Source: Paragyromitra xinjiangensis
Taxonomy: Eukaryota > Ascomycota > Pezizomycetes > Pezizales > Discinaceae
DNA: 64,000 nucleotides
Assembly: GCA_038503065.1 (NCBI GenBank)
Contig: JBCAMK010000021.1
Span: 558,001 to 622,000 of the forward strand
Direction: 5' to 3'
The position numbers and the translations under genes are program-made. Below are positions 9,978-19,657 of this stretch, piece after piece. The notes beneath the pieces were generated by a model. It had not been told where the DNA came from and made no database searches. It worked only from the letters and a program-made list of their open reading frames with translations. The first letter of the stretch is position 1, and each line of letters starts with the position of its first letter.

Positions 9978-12900
9978 CTAGCCGTTCTCTCCTTCTCCTT
10001 CGTTTTCTTCCTCTTCGTCGTTGTAGAGGTAAATTCCTTGGTGGGAATACCAGTTGTCTTCTTGTCGTTCCAGGGTCCAATTTCTGGTAGCGATTTGGGT
10101 AGGTGTGAGGAATGTTTCAATGGTGGCAGCCAGGCCAGCATTGGTGTGCATTGCAGTTCTCCATGTGAGTGGCATTGGTTTGAGGGCTGCTTTGAGTGCT
10201 TTGCGATGGGCAGGAAGTGGTTCCTGGCCACATTCTAGCAGTAGGTGTTGTGGTGTTTGGTTATCGAAGCCACATTTGCATTTGGTGTCTTCAATGTTGT
10301 TGGTAGGGATTCTGGCGAGGTAGGATTTGGTGTATCCATGTCCGGTTCTCATTTGAGTGATGGTGGAGGCTGTTCTTCTGGGGATGTTTCCCCTCAGTGG
10401 GGCACTTGGTTTCAGTGCTGGTTGTCCGTAGTAGCTGCGGCCTTTCTTTGCCTGCTTCCATTTGGCTTTCCATGTCGTCAGGGAGTGTTCCTTGATGTTT
10501 CTCTTGAGGTATGTGATGGAGGTGAGGACATCTGATTCTATTCTGGTTCCTTGGGCTCCTATCTTGGCGAGCTTATCAGCTAGCTCGTTGCCGGCAACGT
10601 TGACATGTCCTGGTACCCAATAAACATGGGTTTTGATGCCACTGTCTTCGAGTTGAAGCAAGTTGTTGCGGGCTTCAATGACCAGGTGTTGGCCTGGCAT
10701 AGGGAGGGGTGTTGTCATTCGTTGTACTGCTGCTTGGTTGTCACAGTAGATGTAGACATCGTTTGTCAGGTGGGGTGATCGTTGTACTTGTAGGATTGCA
10801 TGCTTAGTGGCTTTTGCAATACCATAAAGTTCTGCATCAAAGACTTCATTTTCTTTGCCGAGGTGGTAGGATTTGTTGACCACAGAGTGACCTCTGCGGA
10901 AACCAGCAACTCCGGCTCCTGTTTTGCCTTCCAGGAGGGAGCCATCAGTGTAGAATACTAGGCGATCAGTCCTAGTACTGTCTCCAGCTGTGTGGTTCCG
11001 ATGGTTTTCTGCTGCTGCGTCTTTGTCTGAAGGGTCAATGTAGATGTCTATGGTGTTTTGGTGCCATGGTGGACATGCCAGATTGTCTACGCATTCAATC
11101 TCTGATTGTGGCTGGATCCATTTGTTGGTAGATGCCAGTATCCTATGTAGTCTTGTTTCGTATTTGGGGGAGGTGGTGGTTTGGTGCCATGGAGTGTTGT
11201 TGGAGCTATCTGGGTTGTCGTTTTCCTGGGTTGAAGGCCAGGAATCAGGGCAGAGGGAGGTGATGGGATGGGTGTTGGGTAGGGAAAGGACTCGGAGTGC
11301 ATATTTCCTTTGCAACTCGTCCAATCTGATTGGGGTAGGGAGAAGTCCTGTCTCTGCTTCCAGGGCATGGACAGGTGATGTTCTGAAGGCTCCAGCAATC
11401 TTGCGCATTGCTTGATTCTGGACTTTCTGGATGGTGTTGCTGAGTCCAATCTGCCCGTTCCACCATACTTCAGCTCCAAAGTCACTGATGGTGGCTACAC
11501 AGGTTTGGTAGAGTTGGCGGAGTGCTTTGTAACTCAGTCCTTTTTCTGTGCTTGCGAGACGGGAGATAGCCATGAAGGCTCGAAGTGCGGAGGCAGCTTT
11601 GGTCTTGACATGATGTTTGAATGTGAGTTTGCGGTCAAACCAGACACCCAGCCAACGCTGGACATCTGCAGCCTCAATCACGTTGCCATCAGGCATTGTG
11701 ACTTTAGCTTCATCAGAGGTGTCAGTTGTTCGTCTGGAGTGGAAGTGAGTGAGTTCTGTCTTTGGATTGTCAAAGTACAAGGCATTTTTCTCACCCCATT
11801 CGGAGGAGGTGAGTGCCATTGCTTCCAGTGTTCGAGAGTTTTCTGCTTCAGACTTTCCTGTAACCAGAAGGCCCACATCATCAACATAGCTGGGGCAGGT
11901 GGAATCAGGATATTTTTCTTCTAGCTCGTTGAACAATGGAGCCAGGTAGAGGAGGAAGAGGATAGGGGAGGTGGGGGATCCTTGTGGGATTCCAGTTTGA
12001 ATGGGTGCCATGGCTTCAATTTCACCATCGAATGCCATGCAGGCTGTTCGATTGCTGAGGAAGGAGTCCACCCATCGGCAGATGGGAAGTGGGAGGTCCA
12101 GTTCTATCATGGTCTTGATCAGTCGTCGTTTGAATACAAAGTCATATGCACCTTTCACGTCCATACAAAGTGCAGAGAGTGTTAGGCCTTTCTTTTTGGC
12201 TGCATCGGCAAGCGTGCTGATAAGCATGCAAGCATCCACAGCTGATCTTTTTGGTCGACCTCCAATTTGCCATCTATGGAGAAGGTGATATCTTTCTGCC
12301 ATAAATGCTAATCGGGTTGCTATGATCTTTTCTGAGACTTTGCCAAGGCAGTTGAGGAGTGATACTGGTCGGTAGGCTTTTGCTATCGTATAGTCAGGTT
12401 TATTGGCCTTTCTAATGATTGCAATTGTAGCTTCACGCCATATGGTTGGGTGGTATCCTGCTTTCATGGTGGCTTTGTAGAAGGAATTGAACTGGGTTGG
12501 GTCAACTTGATATGCTTTTTGAATGCATAGGAAGCCAATTCCATCTGGTCCAGGGGCTTTCTTTGGTGCTGAGGTCATGATTGCTTTCCGAATCTCATCG
12601 TTGGTGAGGTCTTTCCATGGGATCTTGTGTTTTCCTGCTGGAACAGGTTCATCAAGTTCCACTGAGGGAGGGGGAGGGAATAGAGTTGCTCGGAAGAGAT
12701 TGGCTTTCTCTTCAAAGGTTTTGGACTCTTGGAGGGTGGTAGGATTGTGTAGGGTGGGGGTGCGTTCACATCTGCGAGGCTTGGTGTACCTCATTGCTGT
12801 GAAGACGTCTTTTCCGTGAGCTTCTTCCAGGAATGTATTCCAGTGTTCACTCTTTGCTGTTCGGATTCGTCGGAAGTAGGATGTTCTCAAGTTTTTGAAT

Positions 12901-13982
12901 CTTCGCCACATGGCTGGAGTCTGATCTGTTCTCCAGTCCCTGAGGGCTGTTTTCATGTGTCTGCGTCCTTCTTTGATGTCTTCATTCCACCAAGGTTTGG
13001 CGAAGGGTGATGGTTTTCGTTTGGGTACATGGATGTTGGCAGCTGCTATGATTGAATCTCGTAGGTGTTGAGCTGCTTCGTCTAGGTTTGAATGGGTTGG
13101 GTGGGAGTGTAGGAACTCCCAGGTGTCTTTAGTGGTGATGGAGGAGAGGGTGAAAGTTTGTTGGAAGCCGTCCCAGTCCGCCTTGGCCCAATTAAATTGT
13201 TCCGTTGATGGTGGGGGGGCACATTCCAAAGAGTCGGAGGCAATTTCAAACTGAACAACTTCATGGTCGGATCCTGTTGCAAGGTCTTCCATGACTGCCC
13301 AGTTCATAATCAAGTCTGTCATCGGTGAGGAGGAGAAGGCAAGATCCAAAACGGATCTGCCAGTGCCTGTAGGGTAGTTGTAGGTATAAATGTCAGGCTC
13401 GTTAATGAGGGTGTAGTTGAACTCTTCTAGTATAGCTAGGAGTGCTTCATGTCGTTTTGGTGAACGGACTCGTGAGTCCCAGAGAGGGTGGTGGGCATTG
13501 AAGTCACCTGCCATGATACAGCGTTCTGGTAGCTTTAGTCCCACAAGTACACGTTCAACCGTGTATTGTGGGTGGCTGTCAGGAACTCGTTGTGATGCTG
13601 CAGGTTGTTCATTGTAGATGTTAAGGAGGGTAAAAGCAGGAATGGAGGGGGTTGACAGCTCTATGGCCTGTACATCTTCGTTATTGATGATGTCGGGTCT
13701 TGGCTGATATTTCAGGAAGAGGTTGGATTTCGATATAAAAGTCATGGTTCGAGGGCGGTTAATGCTGCTTGGAATCATTCTTGCAAATGACCCATGCGAT
13801 ATTGATGTCCATGAGTTTGGTGGTGCGTCAGGAGAAGTATCGGGCATAACAAAAGGTTCTTGAATAATAACTATATCAGCCGTTTCTGAGGCTGAGTCGA
13901 GGAGGGATAACATAACATTTTGGTTTCTTCGGCAGTTGTGTTGCATCAGGCGGATCTTGTGTGGGTTTGGTTGCACAATCAT
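9978..13982 (-). CDS. LINE-2 ORF2, endonuclease-RT-RNase H polyprotein (intact)
   Basis: This single open frame of 1,334 codons nicks the target and reverse-transcribes the element RNA. The endonuclease (about residues 1-230) has MAGDFNAHHPLW and GSDHEVV. The RT has KAPGPDGIGF, AYRPVSLLNCLGK, GIPQGSPTSP and the catalytic YVDD at 699-702. RNase H begins with FYTDGS (Asp1013) and continues with FDAELYGIAKA, CDNQAAVQ and GHVNVAGNELADKLAK. The C-terminus has a zinc-binding CKCGFDNQTPQHLLLEC. All catalytic residues I looked for are present, which is unusual among the elements in this window. Confidence 0.93.
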   Translation of the reverse strand: MIVQPNPHKIRLMQHNCRRNQNVMLSLLDSASETADIVIIQEPFVMPDTSPDAPPNSWTSISHGSFARMIPSSINRPRTMTFISKSNLFLKYQPRPDIINNEDVQAIELSTPSIPAFTLLNIYNEQPAASQRVPDSHPQYTVERVLVGLKLPERCIMAGDFNAHHPLWDSRVRSPKRHEALLAILEEFNYTLINEPDIYTYNYPTGTGRSVLDLAFSSSPMTDLIMNWAVMEDLATGSDHEVVQFEIASDSLECAPPPSTEQFNWAKADWDGFQQTFTLSSITTKDTWEFLHSHPTHSNLDEAAQHLRDSIIAAANIHVPKRKPSPFAKPWWNEDIKEGRRHMKTALRDWRTDQTPAMWRRFKNLRTSYFRRIRTAKSEHWNTFLEEAHGKDVFTAMRYTKPRRCERTPTLHNPTTLQESKTFEEKANLFRATLFPPPPSVELDEPVPAGKHKIPWKDLTNDEIRKAIMTSAPKKAPGPDGIGFLCIQKAYQVDPTQFNSFYKATMKAGYHPTIWREATIAIIRKANKPDYTIAKAYRPVSLLNCLGKVSEKIIATRLAFMAERYHLLHRWQIGGRPKRSAVDACMLISTLADAAKKKGLTLSALCMDVKGAYDFVFKRRLIKTMIELDLPLPICRWVDSFLSNRTACMAFDGEIEAMAPIQTGIPQGSPTSPILFLLYLAPLFNELEEKYPDSTCPSYVDDVGLLVTGKSEAENSRTLEAMALTSSEWGEKNALYFDNPKTELTHFHSRRTTDTSDEAKVTMPDGNVIEAADVQRWLGVWFDRKLTFKHHVKTKAASALRAFMAISRLASTEKGLSYKALRQLYQTCVATISDFGAEVWWNGQIGLSNTIQKVQNQAMRKIAGAFRTSPVHALEAETGLLPTPIRLDELQRKYALRVLSLPNTHPITSLCPDSWPSTQENDNPDSSNNTPWHQTTTSPKYETRLHRILASTNKWIQPQSEIECVDNLACPPWHQNTIDIYIDPSDKDAAAENHRNHTAGDSTRTDRLVFYTDGSLLEGKTGAGVAGFRRGHSVVNKSYHLGKENEVFDAELYGIAKATKHAILQVQRSPHLTNDVYIYCDNQAAVQRMTTPLPMPGQHLVIEARNNLLQLEDSGIKTHVYWVPGHVNVAGNELADKLAKIGAQGTRIESDVLTSITYLKRNIKEHSLTTWKAKWKQAKKGRSYYGQPALKPSAPLRGNIPRRTASTITQMRTGHGYTKSYLARIPTNNIEDTKCKCGFDNQTPQHLLLECGQEPLPAHRKALKAALKPMPLTWRTAMHTNAGLAATIETFLTPTQIATRNWTLERQEDNWYSHQGIYLYNDEEEENEGEGENG

Positions 13983-15583
13983 TGTTCCACCATGATGTCT
14001 TTTTCAGTTCGGGAGAGGTCTGGGCGTGCAACACAGGATCTGTCAGTGGCTTTATGTGTTCCACCACAGTTGATGCATTTGGGAGGCATGTGGGCGCAGG
14101 AGTCAGTGGCTCTGCAAGTCCCACAGAAGTGCTTGTTGGTAGCATGGTCGTGTCCACAGTAGGCACAGGCTGGCTTGGAGGAGGGGCATCTCTGGAACTT
14201 GTGTCCAAACTTTTGACAGTTAGAACATTGGTCCCCAGGGCGCGCAGTCAAGTAGGCTCCGGTCCTGTGTCTTTGGCCGAAGATGAGGATTCCGTTTTTG
14301 ATCAGTTTGTTGTACATGCTTTTGCTGGTGATGGCAATCATCACCGAGCTGTGGGACTTTCCATTTCTCTTGTCTGGATGGGTCATGTAGCGAGGAGGTG
14401 CTGCCAGTTTGAGATCACTGTTTTGGTATTCCAGTTCGTTTTGCAAGTCGCTCATGCCAGTACGATTGTCAGGGTATTCCATGATTGGGACTCCATGGAT
14501 GGCAACCTTGTGCCAGGACTCCTGTTTGGAGAGAAAGAGAGCTTTCTCATCGCTTTCCTTCACAACTTTCTCAATGGTGGCCTTGTGCAGGTCAAAGTCA
14601 GTGCTGGTGAATCCATTGCGTGTGTAGAGCAGGAGATTTGCTTTCAGGTTCCAGGAGATTCCTGAGATCTGGAGGCTTTCTGGTGCTTTGGCAGTCAGGA
14701 GTTCTTTGTTGATGGTGTTGCGCAGGACAAGGAGGTTGAGGCTTTCTTCTTTCTGATCACCACTGCGCTGGACAATCATGTTCTTTGTGAGTTCTGGGGT
14801 TGGGGTTGTGGGGGTGTCAGTGTTGGCCTTCGCAGGCTTTCCATCTTTCGCCACAGTGGCCCAAGTCTTTGGTGCAGGAGGTGGAGGAGGGGGAGGAGGT
14901 GCTGGCGTGTTTTCAGTTGCCTTTCCCTTTCCCTTGTTCTTCTTGGGTTGTTGGGGAGTGGTGGGGATTGTTGTTGCTGTGATTGCTGGTACTGCTGGAG
15001 TTGCTTTCAGGGTGCGGTGGATTGAATCTACTTTCCCGATCACAGTGTGGCTCATGGAGCCCAGGGAGGTTGAGATTTGGGTGGTGAGGTTGCTAACCAT
15101 CATCTTGAGCTCAGCGATTTCCTTGTTCAGGTGTTCATTCTGTGCCATGAGGTGCTGGTTGACATCGTTTTGACTCATTGGAAGTGCAAAGTAGCTGGGA
15201 GTGCGTTTGGGAGGGGGAGCAGATTGCTGTTGGTTGCCAAAGGTTCTCTTTGACGGGCCAGCTGCGGATCTGGTCCTGGTCATTGGTTCTGGCTCATAGG
15301 TGAGGTCAATTCCTCCCAAAGTGTTCCTAAATGAAAGAGGATGTGTGGGGGAGTTGCCAGCTGAGGAGAAGAATGGTGGTGGGAGTGTGATCTTGCGAGC
15401 AAATGGTGCCGGGAGAGGTTTGGTGGTGGAGGAAATAGGGTCGCTGCTCATGATGTCTGGAGCATGCTGGCTGACGTTCAGGAATCGGTTTGTGGCCGTC
15501 ACGGTAGGGCTGGAGGGAGGTGAAGATGGAGGTACGACGGGAAGTTCCGTATCGTCTTGCATTTCATCCCCGTGGGCCGACAT
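13979..15583 (-). CDS. LINE-2 ORF1, zinc-knuckle protein
   Basis: This 534-codon ORF is the RNA-binding partner of the LINE polyprotein. It starts MSAHGDEMQDD. A short helical region with heptad-like leucines (about residues 140-170, NEHLNKEIAELKMMV) is followed by a Pro/Thr-rich linker with a run of prolines. The C-terminus has Cys/His clusters CSNCQKFGHKFQRC and CAYCGHDHATNKHFC, plus CINCGGTHKATDRSC. Its stop codon overlaps the ORF2 ATG as ATGA at 13979-13982, an arrangement that suits termination-coupled reinitiation. No frameshift or stop is seen. Confidence 0.9.
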   Translation of the reverse strand: MSAHGDEMQDDTELPVVPPSSPPSSPTVTATNRFLNVSQHAPDIMSSDPISSTTKPLPAPFARKITLPPPFFSSAGNSPTHPLSFRNTLGGIDLTYEPEPMTRTRSAAGPSKRTFGNQQQSAPPPKRTPSYFALPMSQNDVNQHLMAQNEHLNKEIAELKMMVSNLTTQISTSLGSMSHTVIGKVDSIHRTLKATPAVPAITATTIPTTPQQPKKNKGKGKATENTPAPPPPPPPPAPKTWATVAKDGKPAKANTDTPTTPTPELTKNMIVQRSGDQKEESLNLLVLRNTINKELLTAKAPESLQISGISWNLKANLLLYTRNGFTSTDFDLHKATIEKVVKESDEKALFLSKQESWHKVAIHGVPIMEYPDNRTGMSDLQNELEYQNSDLKLAAPPRYMTHPDKRNGKSHSSVMIAITSKSMYNKLIKNGILIFGQRHRTGAYLTARPGDQCSNCQKFGHKFQRCPSSKPACAYCGHDHATNKHFCGTCRATDSCAHMPPKCINCGGTHKATDRSCVARPDLSRTEKDIMVEQ

Positions 15584-15854
15584 GGTTCCGGAAATTTTCG
15601 GAAATTTTCGTGTAACGGATACTAAAAATAAATTGCCGAGACAAAAGTTGATTGGACGTTGAAGACCGGAGGCTGATTGGGTTCCACCGATGGAATGTTC
15701 CAGAAGGTAGCAGGTGATGTGCTGTCAGTCAGAATTGCAATATTCCGAGATTTCTGGCGATTTTGGGCGATAAAATGAGTACTACTCGGGCGCCGGTGGG
15801 CCGATTTGGCTGAAACTAAAAATCCTGGGCCGTAGTATGTAGGCGGCGTGGATG

Positions 15855-15907
15855 TCCTACTGTCCCATCAGTCCAGCCCTATTCTACTACACGTGCTAGA
15901 GGCAGTA
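15855..15907. repeat. Unit B, copy 2, segment 3
   Basis: This short unit B segment lies between LINE-2 and LINE-3. It starts with the 16-bp duplication of LINE-2 (15855-15870) and ends with gctagaggcagta (15895-15907), the left duplication of LINE-3. Confidence 0.85.
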
Positions 15908-16050
15908 TATAACAAGCGACCGCCCACCTCACTTCTACTTTTCCTCCATCATCTCCGACCGCAAGCTCAACACCACAAATTACCTCTCCCAGAACCTCAC
16001 GAAACCAAAAGTCTTTATCTCTTTGGCCTCGTGTATCACTTCACCCCACC

Positions 16051-17673
16051 TTGCTTCTGGGAACTCATCACTCCCATCACTCCCCCATCATCCTGGCTCC
16101 CAATACTCCTCCCAGAGTATCGCCATCACCACCTGCAACTCCCGTCCGACTTGTTTGGGCACCCATCACACCCACACCTCTCGCTGGGCGCAAACGCACC
16201 TCCAGCCACCTTTCTCCCCACCTCACCCGCACTTCCAACATGTCTGCACCTGAAGGCAGCACCGCCCTCTCCACCTTTGATCCTACTGATCTCCCAATGG
16301 AAGATAAACCCACCTCCAACCACAGCAGCTCCTCCAGCGAACACGATGACGACGAAAGCGTTGGAGGCCAAGCTTACAATTCCAACCTCAACTTTACTCA
16401 AATCCCTGCCAAAGACATGGCGAATATGACCAATGCCACCTCCACCAATTACCTTGCCTGGTTCATCCAAACCCAATTCAATACCATGAAAGATGAATTT
16501 GAAAGACAAATGGACAGCCTCCAAGCCCAGATCAAATTCAACAACATCCAAAACACAAACACCACTTCAAAACTCGCCGAAATTAAGGCACAAAATATCT
16601 CCCTTCAAAACACAGTCCGCTCCTTAGACGCCAGACTCCTCCACATTCAAACCAACCAAAACGTTCAAACCACCCCCTCCAACACAAACAGCAAACCTTC
16701 CACCACAAACACCACCAAACCACTTATCAACCCCGCCAAAACACAAGAATCCTACGCCAGCAAAATCACAGTTGCACCTGGCGAAACAAACTTCACAACC
16801 GTCACCAACAAAAAGACCCCGAAAATTCAGCCATTATACAAACCTGAGTTCACCACCGACAAAAGGGAAATCATCGTTGAACTCACAGAACCCCTACCCA
16901 TCTCAGCCACTCCAGATTCCATACTGAACGCCATCAACAACCGACTAGGATCCGTCAACACATGCATCCTAGCAGTCCGAAAAACCAATAATGACAACCT
17001 CATCCTCACCACCAAACCAAATGAAGCCGCTGACAAATTCATCGAACAATTTGAACATGAAATCACCTCAGCATGCAATCTCCTCAAAATCCCAATCACC
17101 AACATCAGAGTCAACAGCAGATGGTCCAAATTCATCATTGACGCCGTCCCCCTTAACTTCAACCTCGAACCTGTCACACCCACCACCATTACCAATGCCC
17201 TCCAAGCCGCCATTCCTGATGTACAACTAGCCCAAGCCCCAAGGTGGCTCTCCACAGAAGAAAAGCGAGTCGGCAAGAAAGCCTCCTCCATCGTCATCGC
17301 CCTACCAGCCAGACACACCCTTAAATCCCTGGGCTTTACCTACCTTAACATCCTAAACGCCACATGCAAAATCCGCGAATATCACCCCATAAACCCAACC
17401 ACCCAATGTCGCAACTGTCAAAAACTAGGACACCATGACGCCACATGCAAACAAGAAATCGCCTGCGCCATCTGCGCACTTGCTCACCACACCAAAGACC
17501 ACAGATGCGATCAAATCACCTGCAAAGGAGGCGCCAGATGCACGCACATGCCCCTCAGATGCGCATGCTGCAACACCAATCAACACACCGCCATCGATTG
17601 CCCCGAAAAAATGAAAACCAGAGCACTCTACCTTGCTCAACGCGCACATAAACTCAACAACCGTAATGATTAA
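16051..17673 (+). CDS. LINE-3 ORF1, zinc-knuckle protein
   Basis: This 540-codon ORF is homologous to LINE-1 ORF1 along its length, for example AGRKRTSSHLSP, GSTALSTFD, TDKREIIVELTEPLP and the triple Cys/His tail CRNCQKLGHHDATC / CAICALAHHTKDHRC / CACCNTNQHTAIDC. The start at 16051 is the first Met of the frame. Met16240 (MSAPEGS) is an alternative, but conserved residues precede it. The stop codon at 17671-17673 overlaps the likely ORF2 start at 17666 (ATGATTAA), so translation is probably coupled. Confidence 0.88.
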   Translation: MLLGTHHSHHSPIILAPNTPPRVSPSPPATPVRLVWAPITPTPLAGRKRTSSHLSPHLTRTSNMSAPEGSTALSTFDPTDLPMEDKPTSNHSSSSSEHDDDESVGGQAYNSNLNFTQIPAKDMANMTNATSTNYLAWFIQTQFNTMKDEFERQMDSLQAQIKFNNIQNTNTTSKLAEIKAQNISLQNTVRSLDARLLHIQTNQNVQTTPSNTNSKPSTTNTTKPLINPAKTQESYASKITVAPGETNFTTVTNKKTPKIQPLYKPEFTTDKREIIVELTEPLPISATPDSILNAINNRLGSVNTCILAVRKTNNDNLILTTKPNEAADKFIEQFEHEITSACNLLKIPITNIRVNSRWSKFIIDAVPLNFNLEPVTPTTITNALQAAIPDVQLAQAPRWLSTEEKRVGKKASSIVIALPARHTLKSLGFTYLNILNATCKIREYHPINPTTQCRNCQKLGHHDATCKQEIACAICALAHHTKDHRCDQITCKGGARCTHMPLRCACCNTNQHTAIDCPEKMKTRALYLAQRAHKLNNRND

Positions 17674-19107
17674 ACACACAACACACATCACAGGCATAGC
17701 CCAAGTGCAACAACTGAATTGCGCTAAAGGAAAGGCCTCCACTCTTTCAGTACTCCATCACGCAAACATTAACACTCAACTCGCCATACTCGCATTACAG
17801 GACCCATGGTCAGAAACCCAAGGCCTACCACCTAACATTTCAAACTTTCACCGCTTTTCACCGACCAATCAAAATCCCAAGTGCGTCACATACATAAACG
17901 CAAACATGAACCTAAACCCACGCATCTCAACCTCCTATTTCAACAACGCCATCTCAATCATCATAACCACCGCGATAGGTGAGATCGAAATCTCCAACAT
18001 CTACGCCAACCACACACCAACAACACACACCTACCTCAACATGCACAACTTCCTTCCCACACACATGATACTAGCAGACACTAACCTACACCACACATGG
18101 TGGTATGGCTCTGAAACTGATTATCACACCTCCTCCATCAACAACACCAGACCAACGGCCAACCAACTCGTTGACTGGCTCGAAGACCACAATTACCAAC
18201 TCATCAACCACCCAGGAACCTTCACACATTTTCCCAGAAACGGCAACAAAAATTCCATCATCGATCTCACTCTTTTCAGAAACATACAACAATATCTCAT
18301 AACGTGGCAATCTGATCAGAACCTCAGGGACAACTCCGACCACACCTTAATCACAACAACAATATTCCTTCCACCAAAACCCACAGCCACACCCAAACGC
18401 AACCTCAGCAAAGCAAACTGGACCTTATTCCACACCATAATACAACAATCAGCACTTAACAATTCCCAACCCACCAACGCCAGCGAAACTACAAAAGAAT
18501 GCGAACAACTCACATCTCTCATACAATTCGCCACAATCACAGCCATACCATTATCAAAGCCCAGCCAACACTCCAAAGGTTGGTGGACCAACGAACTCTC
18601 CAAACTCAAAAGGAAAATAAACACCATAAATCACACACTCAGATTACCCAACCCACCACAAAACGCCAGGAAAACCCTTCAACTCCTCCGCACACAATGG
18701 AAATCCGAAATCATCGAAGCAAAAAAACATCACTGGCACCAACGCCTTTCCACCAACGACCCCAGGCAAATATGGCAAGCCATCAAACAAACCAATGGCC
18801 GAAGACCCCCCACCACCATACAAGCATTACATAACGCACCCAACTTTGAAACACAATGCAACGCTTTTAAATCTGCTTTCTTTCCCCCTATCACTGCCTC
18901 CCCTCAGCCACTACCACAAAACTGGCTCCCTCCACCCGTATCAGATCAATCTTTCAATACACCCCACATCACCCCAGAGCTAATCTCAAAATTACTCACC
19001 AAAACCTCCCCTGCGTCTGCACCAGGACCAGACGGGATCCTTTATCCTCACATACAACACGCTCATCAAGCCGCCCCCTCACTCATACCCAAAATCTTTA
19101 CAGCCGC
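17666..19107 (+). CDS. LINE-3 ORF2, 5' part: endonuclease (broken by LTR element)
   Basis: This is the first part of ORF2, from ATG 17666 in the stop-start overlap. It holds the endonuclease, with LADTNLHHTWW in place of the GDFN form of LINE-1 (the Asp and Asn are kept), and SDHTLI. It then reaches the RT entry motif SAPGPDGILYP. The reading frame breaks off after LIPKIFTAA, where the LTR begins at 19108. The frame resumes at 26992. Together the two parts give 1,230 residues with one copy of the 4-bp duplication. Confidence 0.9.
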
Positions 19108-19490
19108 TGTGGGCGAGTGCGTAGGAGACTCTGCCAGTTTGACGCAGAGATCTGATATTCGCTGCCTTCGCGCTGTGAAGAAGAGGCTGCGTCGACGCGG
19201 ACTTCGATGTCCTATAGCGAGGCACATATATGCGGATTATTAGGCGTGGAATCGAGCGAATAGGAAGGATATATTCGATACGAATTAGGCAAGGCAAGAG
19301 CCCGCCGCAAAGGAATACGATACAAAATAGATAGATAGGAAAGAATAGAGTAGTGAATAGGATAAGAATCGACAGGCAATGTTGAACAGTAATAGAAATC
19401 CTCCGCTGTCAATACCCCTAACCCTTATACACGTGACCGCGCACGTGACTTATCCATCGCTTCCTTTCACCTCCCGCGCGCCCCACCACA
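19108..19490 (-). repeat. LTR (3' LTR in element orientation)
   Basis: This 383-bp repeat matches 26605-26987. On the plus strand it begins tgtgggcgagtgcg and ends ccccaccaca. Confidence 0.93.
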
Positions 19491-19504
19491 ATCCTCCCCT
19501 CCTA
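19491..19504 (-). other. Polypurine tract of the LTR element
   Basis: The sense strand reads GGAGGGGAGGAT immediately before the 3' LTR. This is the expected site for plus-strand priming. Confidence 0.6.
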
Positions 19505-19657
19505 CAATGGCCGTCCCCTGGCCATTAACCCCCTTCCAAAACCGAGGAAACAAAGGAATCATATGCTAATCTATACGTAGGAAACACGAAAAACAGAACG
19601 AAACGAGAAACAGACCAAACCAACCAAAGAAACCTCCCCTCCTAAAACTCCGCTCTC

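Larger units (their letters stand above)
9549..15854 (-). mobile_element. LINE-2: apparently complete Tad1-like non-LTR retrotransposon
   Basis: The element is 6.3 kb, reads leftward and has a perfect 16-bp target-site duplication (9533-9548 and 15855-15870). Its 3' tail is a run of TAAA units (plus-strand tttattta at 9549-9575). Both ORFs are open and overlap by four bases. The protein sequences differ clearly from LINE-1 and LINE-3, so this is a second family. The 5' UTR is 15584-15854 and the 3' UTR is about 9576-9977. The open frames and perfect duplication suggest recent insertion and possible activity. Confidence 0.93.
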
